The position numbers were made by a program, and so were the translations under genes. Shown here piece after piece: positions 56,494 through 64,000 of a DNA stretch of 64,000 bases. Where the stretch lies: the NCBI RefSeq assembly GCF_030283205.1, contig NZ_JASNWF010000020.1, forward strand, positions 124,001-188,000, read 5' to 3'. A model generated the notes under the pieces. It made no database searches, was not told the DNA's origin, and worked only from the letters and a program-made list of their open reading frames with translations. Each line of letters opens with the position of its first letter. Within the stretch, counting starts at the first letter, position 1. The DNA is from Actinomadura opuntiae. GTDB taxonomy: Bacteria; Actinomycetota; Actinomycetes; Streptosporangiales; Streptosporangiaceae.

Positions 56494-59376
56494 GTGCCAA
56501 AACGAGGCCGCTCCCCGGACCCCGCCGCCGGCCACCGTCGGGCGCCCAAGGCCGCGCGGTTCCGGTCCATCCGGTTCAAGGTCGTCCTGATGGTCACCGT
56601 CTCGATCGTCTCCCTCGGCGTGCTCTGGGCCTTCGCCGCGAGCATCGCCCTCGGCCAGGGACTCAACCTGCGCCACGTCGAGACCGTCCAGGACCACTTC
56701 GGCTACCCGTCCGGCGCCCTCGGCAGCGCGCTGCAGAACGAGCGCCGGCTGTCGATGGTGTACCTCGGCAGCCACAGCGACGGCGACCGCGCCGCGATGG
56801 AGTCCGGCCGGCTGGTCACCGACCGGCAGGCCGAGCTGTTCCGCCGCCTGGTCGCCGACCCCGACGCCCGCGACGCCGCGCCCGCGCAGGCCCGCCGGCT
56901 CGCCGACCGGATCGGCGGCGAGCTCGCCGCCCTCGGCACCGGACGGCGCGCCATCGACGCCGGCGCCACCAGCCGGTCCAAGGCGTTCACCGACTACACC
57001 GCCCTGCTGTCGGACGTCGGCTCGCTGCAGGGCTCCCTCGCCACCCTCGACAACTCCGAGGTCGCCAAGGACGCCCGCAACGAGGCGTCGCTGTCGCGGG
57101 CCCGCGAGACCCTCGCCGAGGAGGACGCCGTCCTCGCCGGCGCGCTCGCCGCCGGGCGGATGACGCCCGCCGAGCACGCCCAGTTCGTCAAGCTCGTCGG
57201 CACCCAGCGCTCGCTGTACGGGTTCGCCTCGTCGGAGCTGCGCGCCGGCGACCAGGCGTACTACGAGCGCGTCATCGGGATGCCCGAGTACGCGCGGCTC
57301 CGCAAGCTGGAGGACGGGTTCGTCGCCTCCGGCGCGCTCGTCCGGCCGTCCGGCACCGCGGGCACGCTGTGGAAGACCACCGCCGACTCCAACCTCACCC
57401 GGCTGCGCGGCCTGGAGCTGTCGGTGACCGCGGGCGCCGAGAAGCGCGCCGAGCCGATCGCCGACGGGATCATCACCCGGGTCGTGCTGGCCGGCGCGCT
57501 CGGCCTGCTCGCCGTCGTCGCGTCGCTGGTCATCGCGGTCTGGGTGGCCCGGTCGGTCATCCGCGAGCTGGCCCGGCTGCGCCGCGAGGCGATCGACCTC
57601 GCCGACGTCCGGCTGCCCGGGGTGATCCGCCGGCTGCGCCGCGGCGAGGAGGTCGACGTGGCCGCCGAGGCGCCGCCGCTGGCGTTCGGCACCCGCGAGA
57701 TCGACCAGGTCGGCGAGGCGTTCAACGCCGCCCGCCGCACCGCCATCCAGGGCGCCGTGGAGGAGGCGACGCTGCGCCGCAACGTCAGCGACGTCTTCGT
57801 CAACCTCGCCCGCCGCAGCCAGACCCTGCTGCACCGCCAGCTCAAGCTGCTCGACTCGATGGAGCGCCGCATCGAGGCGCCCGACGACCTCGAGGATCTG
57901 TTCCGGGTCGACCACCTCGCCACCCGCATGCGCCGGCACGCCGAGGGCCTGATCATCCTGTCCGGGCAGGCGCCCGGCCGCGGCTGGCGCAGCCCCGTCG
58001 CCATCGTCGACGTCGCCCGCGCCGCCGCGTCCGAGGTCGAGGACTACACCCGCGTCAACGTCGCCCCGATGACCCGCGCCGCGATCGTCGGCCCCGCCGT
58101 CGCCGACATCATCCACCTGCTGGCCGAGCTGATCGAGAACGCCACCGCGTTCTCGCCGCCGCACACCACCGTGCAGGTGCACGGGCAGGCCGTCTCGCAC
58201 GGCTTCACGCTCGAGGTCGAGGACCGCGGCCTCAGCATGGACGAGCCGAGCCTCGCCGCCGCCAACGAGCGGCTCGCGAGCGGCGGCGAGTTCGACCTGT
58301 CCGACGCCTCCCAGCTCGGCCTGTTCGTCGTCGGCCGGCTCGCCCGCCGGCACGGCGTCAAGGTCACCCTGCGCACCTCCCCGTACGGCGGCATGACCGC
58401 GATCGTGCTGCTGCCCGAGGAGCTCGTCGTCCGCGCCGACACCGACGCGCTGCAGGCCCCGCCCGCGCTCACCACGCGGCGCGCCGAGGACGCCCTCGTG
58501 CCGGTCGGCGCCATCGTCGGCGGCCACCGGGCCGACCCGGCCGCCGAGTCCGGGCAGGGCGGGTCCGTGCTGCGCCTTCCGTCCGGACGGCACGCCGCGG
58601 CCCCGCGCCCGGAACCGGAACCCGCCGAGCCGCGTCCCGCGGAACCGCTCCCTCGCCCGCCGCAGCCCGGCGGCCCCTTCGGCCCGGCGACCGCCGGGCC
58701 GAGCAACGCCGCTCCCGCGGACCGCTCCGGCGCGTGGTTCGGCGACCGCGCCGACGACCCGCCCACCGGCCCGATCGGCCTGCCCTCCGACCGCCGGCCC
58801 ACCGGACCGATCGGGCTGCCGTCGGACGGCCCCGGCACCGGCCCGATGGGGCTTCCGCCGGACGGTCCCGCCACCGGCCCGATCGGCCTGCCCGCCGAGG
58901 GCCGGCCCACCGGCCCGATCGGATGGGGGCCGAGCGACGAGGCGTCCGAGGCGTCCGAGACCACGGGGCCGCGGCCGGTCTTCGCCGAACCCGTGCAGGG
59001 ACCGCCGCCCGCCCAGCGGCAGTCGCCGTCCGCGTGGGGCGAGCCGCCCGCCCTGCACGAGGAGCCCGCCGGCCGGCAGGAGGAGCGGCCCGCGCGCGAG
59101 GAGGAGCGGCCCGCGGCGCCGCGGACGCCGCGCTCGCCGCGCGAGGTCCGGCGGCGTCCCCCGGGCGCGGGCCGGACCGACCGGCCGCCGCTGCCCAAGC
59201 GCGTCCGGCAGGAGAACATGGCCGCGCAGCTGCGCGAGGAGCCGGCCGCCCGGCCCGCCGCCGAGCCGGAGCCGCGCGCCGGACGCACCCCCGAGGAGCT
59301 GCGCTCGATGATGTCGTCCATCCAGCAGGGCACCCGGCGCGGCCGCGCCGAGACCCTCGACACCGAGGACTCGTGA
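56494..59376 (+). CDS. conservon histidine kinase CvnA-like (nitrate/nitrite-sensing domain)
   Basis: 960 residues from GTG 56494; a GTG at 56434 is closer to the -10 (TAGGCT, 56425-56430) than a start should be. TM helix at about 31-53, an extracytoplasmic NIT-like sensor (about 60-310), second TM (about 330-350), HAMP, then an ATPase domain with ELIENATAFSPPHTTV (N box, near 548) and QLGLFVVGRLARRHGVKVTLRTSPYGG (G box). The His-box region is degenerate (NLARRSQTLLHRQLKLLD). The last 300 residues are Pro/Gly/Glu-rich with five copies of a TGPIGLPxDG-like unit (about 745-800). Head of a conservon, followed by DUF742 and a GTPase. Confidence 0.85.
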   Translation: MPKRGRSPDPAAGHRRAPKAARFRSIRFKVVLMVTVSIVSLGVLWAFAASIALGQGLNLRHVETVQDHFGYPSGALGSALQNERRLSMVYLGSHSDGDRAAMESGRLVTDRQAELFRRLVADPDARDAAPAQARRLADRIGGELAALGTGRRAIDAGATSRSKAFTDYTALLSDVGSLQGSLATLDNSEVAKDARNEASLSRARETLAEEDAVLAGALAAGRMTPAEHAQFVKLVGTQRSLYGFASSELRAGDQAYYERVIGMPEYARLRKLEDGFVASGALVRPSGTAGTLWKTTADSNLTRLRGLELSVTAGAEKRAEPIADGIITRVVLAGALGLLAVVASLVIAVWVARSVIRELARLRREAIDLADVRLPGVIRRLRRGEEVDVAAEAPPLAFGTREIDQVGEAFNAARRTAIQGAVEEATLRRNVSDVFVNLARRSQTLLHRQLKLLDSMERRIEAPDDLEDLFRVDHLATRMRRHAEGLIILSGQAPGRGWRSPVAIVDVARAAASEVEDYTRVNVAPMTRAAIVGPAVADIIHLLAELIENATAFSPPHTTVQVHGQAVSHGFTLEVEDRGLSMDEPSLAAANERLASGGEFDLSDASQLGLFVVGRLARRHGVKVTLRTSPYGGMTAIVLLPEELVVRADTDALQAPPALTTRRAEDALVPVGAIVGGHRADPAAESGQGGSVLRLPSGRHAAAPRPEPEPAEPRPAEPLPRPPQPGGPFGPATAGPSNAAPADRSGAWFGDRADDPPTGPIGLPSDRRPTGPIGLPSDGPGTGPMGLPPDGPATGPIGLPAEGRPTGPIGWGPSDEASEASETTGPRPVFAEPVQGPPPAQRQSPSAWGEPPALHEEPAGRQEERPAREEERPAAPRTPRSPREVRRRPPGAGRTDRPPLPKRVRQENMAAQLREEPAARPAAEPEPRAGRTPEELRSMMSSIQQGTRRGRAETLDTEDS

Positions 59377-59382
59377 CCCCGC

Positions 59383-59760
59383 ATGAGCGGTCCTGGGAGC
59401 GAATGGCTCGATGACGAGGCCGGGCCGATCGTCCGGTCGTACGCGCTCACCCGCGGGCGCGCCAGGCCCGCCACGGGCGAGACGTTCGACATGATCACGA
59501 TCGTCGCGACCGCGGCGCGGCCCCGGTCCGGGTCGCCCGGCATCGGCCCCGAGCACCTGGACATCCTCGAGATGTGCCTGCAGCCGCAGCCGGTCGCCGA
59601 GATCGCCGCCCGGATGCGGCTGCCGCTGGTCGTCATCCGGGTGCTGCTCGGCGACCTGCTGCACCACCGGCTCATCACCGTCACCCGTCCTCGACAGGAG
59701 AGCCCGCTCTCCAAGGAACGCCTGCTCAGGGAAGTGCTGCATGGTCTCCAAGCCCTCTGA
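59383..59760 (+). CDS. CvnC-like DUF742 protein
   Basis: 125 residues. PIVRSYALTRGRARP near 15-30, a short GETFDMITIV, HLDILEMCLQPQPVAEIAARMRLPLVVIRVLLGDL (a winged-helix-like block, about 60-95) and LLREVLHGLQAL at the end. In conservons this protein works with the kinase and the GTPase at the membrane. It starts 6 bp after the kinase gene; the roadblock (CvnB) gene that normally stands between them is absent. Overlaps the GTPase gene by 20 bp. Confidence 0.9.
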   Translation: MSGPGSEWLDDEAGPIVRSYALTRGRARPATGETFDMITIVATAARPRSGSPGIGPEHLDILEMCLQPQPVAEIAARMRLPLVVIRVLLGDLLHHRLITVTRPRQESPLSKERLLREVLHGLQAL

Positions 59761-60352
59761 CGACGCGGCCGCCGCCACCGCCGCCCCCGTCGCGGTGAAG
59801 ATCCTCGTGGCCGGCGGCTTCGGGGTCGGCAAGACGACGCTCGTCGGCGCCGTCAGCGAGATCCGGCCGCTGCAGACCGAGGAGCTGCTCACCGACCGGG
59901 GCGTCGGCGTCGACGACGTCGCGGGCGTCGAGCAGAAGACCACCACCACGGTCGCGATGGACTTCGGCCGCATCACCATCCGCGACGGCCTCGTCCTCTA
60001 CCTGTTCGGCACCCCCGGGCAGGACCGCTTCTGGTTCATGTGGGACGAGCTGTCCTACGGCGCGCTCGGCGCCGTCGTCCTCGCCGACACCCGCCGCCTC
60101 GCCGACTGCTTCCCCGCCGTCGACTACTTCGAGAACCGCGGGCTGCCGTTCGTCGTCGCCGTCAACATGTTCGACGACGGCTACGACTACACCGACGACG
60201 AGATCCGCGAGGCCCTCGACCTCAGCGACACCGCCCCGATCGTCCTGTGCGACGTCCGGGAGCGCGCGTCCGGCAAGGAGGTGCTGACCACCCTGGTCAA
60301 GCACCTGCTGGCGGTGCACCAGGCGGAGGCGGCCGGCGCGGGGGCCCGGTAG
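59741..60352 (+). CDS. CvnD-like small GTPase
   Basis: 203 residues. G1 GGFGVGKTT (about 25-33), G3 LFGTPGQDRFW (about 88-98), VVAVNMFDDG as the G4 region (N-x-F-D rather than NKxD) and a final helix. These Ras-like GTPases are the output component of conservons and are also linked to gliding and development control in other bacteria. ATG 59741 is inside the end of the DUF742 gene, so translation is coupled. Confidence 0.9.
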   Translation: MVSKPSDDAAAATAAPVAVKILVAGGFGVGKTTLVGAVSEIRPLQTEELLTDRGVGVDDVAGVEQKTTTTVAMDFGRITIRDGLVLYLFGTPGQDRFWFMWDELSYGALGAVVLADTRRLADCFPAVDYFENRGLPFVVAVNMFDDGYDYTDDEIREALDLSDTAPIVLCDVRERASGKEVLTTLVKHLLAVHQAEAAGAGAR

Positions 60353-60362
60353 GCTGCGGGCG

Positions 60363-61424
60363 ATGCACCGGACACGCGCGCGGCTCTCCGACGGCCGCGA
60401 ACTCGTCTACTACGACGAGAAGCCGGGGCGCGCCCCCGTCCCCGACCCGCGCGGGCTGCCGCCCGTCGAGCCGGTGTGCGAGGTCCGCCGCGACCCGCTG
60501 ACCGGCGACCACGTGACGGTCACCGCGCACCGCAACACGCGCACGTTCCTGCCGCCGCCCGACCAGTGCCCGCTGTGCCCCGGCGGGCCCGCCTCGGAGA
60601 TCCCCGACGACTCCTACGACGTCGCCGTCTTCGAGAACCGGTTCCCCTCGTTCGACGTCCGCACCCCCGCGGTGCCGCCCACGGTCGACGGCGCCGAGGT
60701 CTTCGCGCGGTTCCCGGGCGCGGGCCGCTGCGAGGTCGTCTGCTTCACCGACGACCACACCGCCGCGATGACGGACCTGCCCGCCTCCCGGGTCCGGACG
60801 GTCATCGACGCGTGGGCCGACCGCACCGCCGAGCTGTCGCAGATCCCGACCGTCCGGCAGGTGTTCGCCTTCGAGAACCGCGGCGTCGAGATCGGCGTGA
60901 CCCTGCACCATCCGCACGGCCAGATCTACGCCTACCCGTTCATCACCCCGCGGACCGAGCGCGTGCTGGCGGCGGCGGCGCGGCGGCCCGGGCTCTTCGA
61001 CGACGTGCTGAAGGCCGAGCGGTCCGGCAGCCGGGTCGTGCTGGCCGGCGAGCACTGGACGGCCTACGTGCCGGCCGCCGCCCGCTGGCCGGTCGAGGTC
61101 CACCTGATGCCGCACCGGCACGTCCCCGACTTCGCCGCCCTCGACGCCGGGGAGCGCGACGAGCTGGCCGTCCTCTACCGGGACCTGCTCCGCCGCTGCG
61201 ACGCCCTGTACGACACGCCGCTCCCGTACGTCGCGGGCTGGCACCAGGCGCCGACCGGCGAGGGCCGCGACCTCGTCCGCCTGCACCTGGAGCTGTTCTC
61301 CATCCGGCGCGCCCCCGACAAGATCAAGTATCTGGCGGGGTCGGAGTCGGGCATGGCGGCGTGGATCAACGACGTCCCGCCGGAGGCCGCCGCCGCCCGG
61401 CTCCGCGAGGTCACCGCCGGCTGA
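60363..61424 (+). CDS. galT: galactose-1-phosphate uridylyltransferase
   Basis: 353 residues. CPLCPGG near 70 (zinc site), FENRFPSF near 90, FENRGVEIGVTLHHPHGQIYAYPFITPR near 176-203 with the catalytic His-Pro-His, and EVHLMPHRHVPDFAAL near 240. It moves UMP from UDP-glucose to galactose-1-phosphate in the Leloir pathway. galE and galK are not adjacent in the window. -10 TAGGCT (60350-60355) ends 7 nt before ATG 60363, inside the end of the GTPase gene: leaderless start. The stop lies in a 23-bp tandem repeat. Confidence 0.9.
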   Translation: MHRTRARLSDGRELVYYDEKPGRAPVPDPRGLPPVEPVCEVRRDPLTGDHVTVTAHRNTRTFLPPPDQCPLCPGGPASEIPDDSYDVAVFENRFPSFDVRTPAVPPTVDGAEVFARFPGAGRCEVVCFTDDHTAAMTDLPASRVRTVIDAWADRTAELSQIPTVRQVFAFENRGVEIGVTLHHPHGQIYAYPFITPRTERVLAAAARRPGLFDDVLKAERSGSRVVLAGEHWTAYVPAAARWPVEVHLMPHRHVPDFAALDAGERDELAVLYRDLLRRCDALYDTPLPYVAGWHQAPTGEGRDLVRLHLELFSIRRAPDKIKYLAGSESGMAAWINDVPPEAAAARLREVTAG

Positions 61425-61509
61425 GCGCCCGGATCACTGTCGGCTGAGCATCCGGGTCACTGTCGGCTGAGCGCCCGGGTCACTGCCGGCTGAGCGTCCG
61501 GGTGATCCC
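61418..61509. repeat. 23-bp tandem repeat (four copies) spanning two gene ends
   Basis: CGGCTGAGCGCCCGGATCAC-type units start at 61418, 61441, 61464 and 61487. Unit 1 holds the galT stop TGA (61422-61424); unit 3 holds the TGA of the convergent membrane-protein gene (61482-61480). Each unit has a potential stop on both strands. Confidence 0.9.
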
Positions 61510-62931
61510 GGCGGCGATCGTCGTCGCGAGCACCCAGCCCGCGATGACCAGGCCGTTGGCCAGCCACTGGTGCCAGCCGGCGGGCTTGAACGCGTTCTGC
61601 TGCCCGAAGTCGATGATGGGCAGCAGCAGGTCCAGCGTGTAGAACAGCGCGTTGAACGGCGGATGCTCGTCGGCCTTGAGCGGCGCGGGCGGATGCGCCG
61701 CGAACACCGCCGTGCCCACCGCGAGCAGCCCGGCCAGCCACGCCGCCGCCCACATCGGCCGGAACCCGTACCCGACCGTCACGTCCTGCAGATACCCCCA
61801 CAGCCGCGCGTACCGGGGCCGCGTCGACCGGTGCCGGCGCTGCTTGGCCAGCAGGACGTTCCGCGCCGCCCGGTCGTCGCCCGCCTGCCGGTACGCGGCG
61901 GCGAGCTGCTCGTACGCGTGCGGGACGTAGCCCTCCTCGTCCCGCTCCAGCATCGCGATGCGGGCCTTCGCGGGGAGCCGCGGCGTGAGCAGGCCGTACG
62001 TCAGGCCGTCCAGCCACACCGTCCCGCCGAGCGCGCCGGGCGCCGCGTGCAGCAGCCCGAAGCGGCCGCGCAGCAGGTTCACCGGGCCGTCGACCCGTGC
62101 CTCCCGCAGCCAGACCTCGCCGATCACCGCGCTCGTCGCCCGCAGCGCGCAGGACGCGTCGGACAGCCGCGCGCTCGTCAGCACCAGCAGCCCGGGGATC
62201 GCCGCGCCGCGCAGGCTCACCTCGCCCTCGATGCGCGCCCCGGTGGCGACCACGTCCGATCCCACGGAGAGGTTCTCGCCGTCGAACGCCCGCCCGCCCG
62301 GGGTCAGCAGCACGGCGCCCCTGAGGTTCACCATGCCCGTGACGGACGCGCCGTTCAGCCGGATCTGCCCGCGCGCCTCGAGGCCGGGCGCCCAGACGTC
62401 GTCCTCGACGGTGGAATGGTTGAGGTGCAGGACCTCCTTCCGCGCGCCGTCCTGCCCGAGCCGCGCGCGCTCCAGGAAGAAGGCGCCGGCCAGCCGCGCC
62501 CCGCCCAGGCGGACCTGCCCCGGGACGCGGCAGTCCGTGAGGCGCAGCACCCCGTCCATCCTGAGGGTCTCCGCCACCAGGCTCGGCAGGAAGGAGCCGC
62601 TGAGGTTCAGCTGCCGCAGGTGCGCGCCGTACAGCTCCGGCGCCTCGTCGAAATGGCAGCCCGACAGCCGCACCGGATGCCCGACAGCCGCGTACCGCAG
62701 GTCGAGCCGTCCCGAGATCCGCGCGCCGTTCACCCGCAGCGCCGCGACCTCCCCGTCGACCGCCGGCCTCAGCAGCAGCTTCCGCAGCACGCCCGCCCGG
62801 AGGGTCCTGGCGGGCCCCCAGCCGCCGCCGCGCTCCGGGTCGTCGTCGCCGTCCCGCAGATCCACCGGCAGACCCGTCGGGAACGCCCGCCACACGCGCC
62901 GCTCGACGGGGGTCAGATCGATCGGCTCCAC
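61480..62931 (-). CDS. membrane protein with pentapeptide-like repeat region
   Basis: 483 residues. Residues about 65-330 have a beta-solenoid rhythm of strand-turn units (LRVNGARISGRLDLRYAAV, LRLTDCRVPGQVRLGGARL, VNLRGAVL, VSLRGAAIPGLLVLTSARL), like degenerate pentapeptide repeats. An Ala/Tyr helical segment with YEQLAAAYRQAGDDRAARNVLLAKQ (about 355-380) follows, then a linker and two to three TM helices in the last 90 residues (AAAWLAGLLAVGTAVFAA; WLANGLVIAGWVLATTIAAGI). Function unknown. -10 TAGGTT (62945-62940) ends 8 nt before GTG 62931: leaderless; an upstream ATG (62973) would be ahead of the promoter. Confidence 0.75.
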   Translation of the reverse strand: MEPIDLTPVERRVWRAFPTGLPVDLRDGDDDPERGGGWGPARTLRAGVLRKLLLRPAVDGEVAALRVNGARISGRLDLRYAAVGHPVRLSGCHFDEAPELYGAHLRQLNLSGSFLPSLVAETLRMDGVLRLTDCRVPGQVRLGGARLAGAFFLERARLGQDGARKEVLHLNHSTVEDDVWAPGLEARGQIRLNGASVTGMVNLRGAVLLTPGGRAFDGENLSVGSDVVATGARIEGEVSLRGAAIPGLLVLTSARLSDASCALRATSAVIGEVWLREARVDGPVNLLRGRFGLLHAAPGALGGTVWLDGLTYGLLTPRLPAKARIAMLERDEEGYVPHAYEQLAAAYRQAGDDRAARNVLLAKQRRHRSTRPRYARLWGYLQDVTVGYGFRPMWAAAWLAGLLAVGTAVFAAHPPAPLKADEHPPFNALFYTLDLLLPIIDFGQQNAFKPAGWHQWLANGLVIAGWVLATTIAAGITRTLSRQ

Positions 62932-63042
62932 GACCCTGGAACCTACCGGGCGACGGCGGTCACGCGGTGCCACCGGCCGCCGCCGCTGCGTTTTCGCGCA
63001 CTTCGCGGAACGATCTCATCCCGGTGCCCTAGCCTCCCAGGC

Positions 63043-63942
63043 ATGCCTGAATGCGTGCTGGCGCAGGGAGCGTTCGACGGCGTCGCCGCCACCGCCGCGG
63101 GACCGCCGCTGGCCTTCACCTCGCAGGCCGGCCAAGGCGCCAACATCGGCCAGGCCTGGGACCTGCGCACCCGCTCCGCGCTCGGCCCGCCGATCCCCGA
63201 CTTCCCCGACCACCGCGCCGAATGGACGTTCGGCCTGCTGCCGGACGGCGCGCCGGTCGCCGCCTGGACGCACCGCGACCGCGTGCACGTCCACGACCTG
63301 TCCACCGGCGCCGAGTTCACCGTCGACGGGCAACCCGACCTGGTCGGACTCGCCGTCCACGAGGGCCGCGGCGCCGTCGTCGCCGTCTTCGGCCCCGCCA
63401 GTGACGCGAAGGTCGTCGTCTGGGACGCCCGCACCGGCGACCCCCGCGCCGAGTTCGGCATCTGGCTCGGCCACTGGACGGCCATCGACCGCTGGATCCT
63501 GCACGCCGTCCCCGCGAGCGGCCCCCTCGTCGGTCTCGCCTGCGACACCGAACGCGTCATCGGGATCCTCGACGTGGAACGCGAGGAGGAGGCGGCGTCC
63601 CTGCCGTCGTCCGGCTCCCACCCGGTGCTGGCGCCCGGCCCGGACGGGTCGCCGCTCCTCGTCCAGCCCGACGGCGCTTCGCTGCTCGTCCGCACCCTGG
63701 ACGGCGACACCGCGGCCACCCTGACGGCCCCCGCCGACATCGGCCCGGTCGCCGCTTCTGTCGTCGACGACCGGTTCCTGGCGGCCGCCGCCGTCGCCGA
63801 TGCCCTGGTGGTGTGGGACGCCGCGTCCGCCGTCCCGTCGCATCGGGCCCCGCTCCCGTCCACGGTGAACGACCTGGCGCTGACCACGGACGGCACCCTC
63901 GTCGCCGCCACGGACACCGGCCTCCACACCACCTCCCCATGA
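63043..63942 (+). CDS. WD40-like beta-propeller protein
   Basis: 299 residues made of repeating blades: GQAWDLRTRSALGPPI, RVHVHDLSTGAEF, VVVWDARTGDPRAEF, VIGILDVEREEEAASL, LVVWDAASAVPSHRA and LALTTDGTLVAATDTGLH. No signal peptide or enzyme domain is seen; a scaffold or binding role is likely. -10 TAGCCT (63030-63035) ends 7 nt before ATG 63043 without Shine-Dalgarno: leaderless. The last 58 bases of the window show nothing I can support. Confidence 0.7.
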   Translation: MPECVLAQGAFDGVAATAAGPPLAFTSQAGQGANIGQAWDLRTRSALGPPIPDFPDHRAEWTFGLLPDGAPVAAWTHRDRVHVHDLSTGAEFTVDGQPDLVGLAVHEGRGAVVAVFGPASDAKVVVWDARTGDPRAEFGIWLGHWTAIDRWILHAVPASGPLVGLACDTERVIGILDVEREEEAASLPSSGSHPVLAPGPDGSPLLVQPDGASLLVRTLDGDTAATLTAPADIGPVAASVVDDRFLAAAAVADALVVWDAASAVPSHRAPLPSTVNDLALTTDGTLVAATDTGLHTTSP

Positions 63943-64000
63943 CCGCCCTACGCGGCGCACCCCGCCCCGGCAGCCGCATCACCCGCCCTGTCCTCTACCT

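Noticed and set aside
1..64000. Genomic island or prophage
   Set aside because: No integrase, transposase, tRNA or attachment-site repeat was seen, and codon use is even apart from a few short AT-richer stretches.

Overview
The window is very GC-rich (third codon positions almost all G or C), has GTG/TTG starts, many 4-bp ATGA/GTGA gene overlaps, a conservon (histidine kinase, DUF742, GTPase), a DUF574-type SAM methyltransferase and many leaderless promoters. This fits an actinomycete, most likely Thermomonosporaceae (Actinomadura-like); the family placement is inference. I saw no tRNA, rRNA, CRISPR array, integrase or transposase.

Region 1 (about 0.2-34.7 kb) is a steroid/sterol catabolic locus. 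It holds a secreted lipase, a KstD-type flavoprotein, a KstR-like TetR regulator, a 3alpha-hydroxysteroid-dehydrogenase-like SDR, four other SDRs, a fused FadE34-like acyl-CoA dehydrogenase and three acyl-CoA synthetases (one FadD17-like, one close to FadD3). A tightly overlapping operon (OYE-like oxidoreductase, FadD17-like ligase, ChsE2/FadE29, ChsH2, ChsE1/FadE28, ChsH1, Ltp2, ChsH3-like hydratase; 13360-21876) is the actinobacterial igr-type module that removes the last propionyl part of a sterol or bile-acid side chain. FadD3 and two two-subunit acyl-CoA dehydrogenase pairs (28.7-34.7 kb) would act on C/D-ring propionates. Unrelated genes are interspersed at 9.2-10.6 kb (AAA ATPase) and 21.9-28.6 kb (MFS relic, TetR, small secreted protein, double MerR/DUF6194 pair, MFS, Rrf2). 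No Cyp125, KshAB, HsaABCD or Mce4 genes are in the window.

The most notable signal is a recurrent palindromic box, consensus near CCGGTSAGYGGGA, in the promoters of the catabolic genes. It lies 29-31 bp upstream of a NANNNT -10 element at eight or nine promoters. That geometry suggests an activator site for one shared regulon. KstR-like and KstR2-like operators occur beside it at two promoters.

Region 2 (34.7-43.3 kb) holds a SAM methyltransferase with an in-frame Gly-Asp microsatellite, a TetR/ABC-exporter divergon whose central part seems deleted so that both genes are headless, a TetR/SnoaL/MFS divergon and a DUF5954 gene. Region 3 (43.5-64 kb) is mostly house-keeping and signalling: a PAS-GAF-PP2C phosphatase, inorganic pyrophosphatase, an ECF41 sigma factor with its own-type promoter, a CitE-like lyase, a CPBP protease, a Nudix hydrolase, the DUF6758/PHP/metallo-beta-lactamase-like/PD-(D/E)XK group, an MpaB-type protein, a solute-binding lipoprotein, a conservon lacking CvnB, galT, a membrane protein and a beta-propeller protein. 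Short tandem duplications sit on gene borders at several places.
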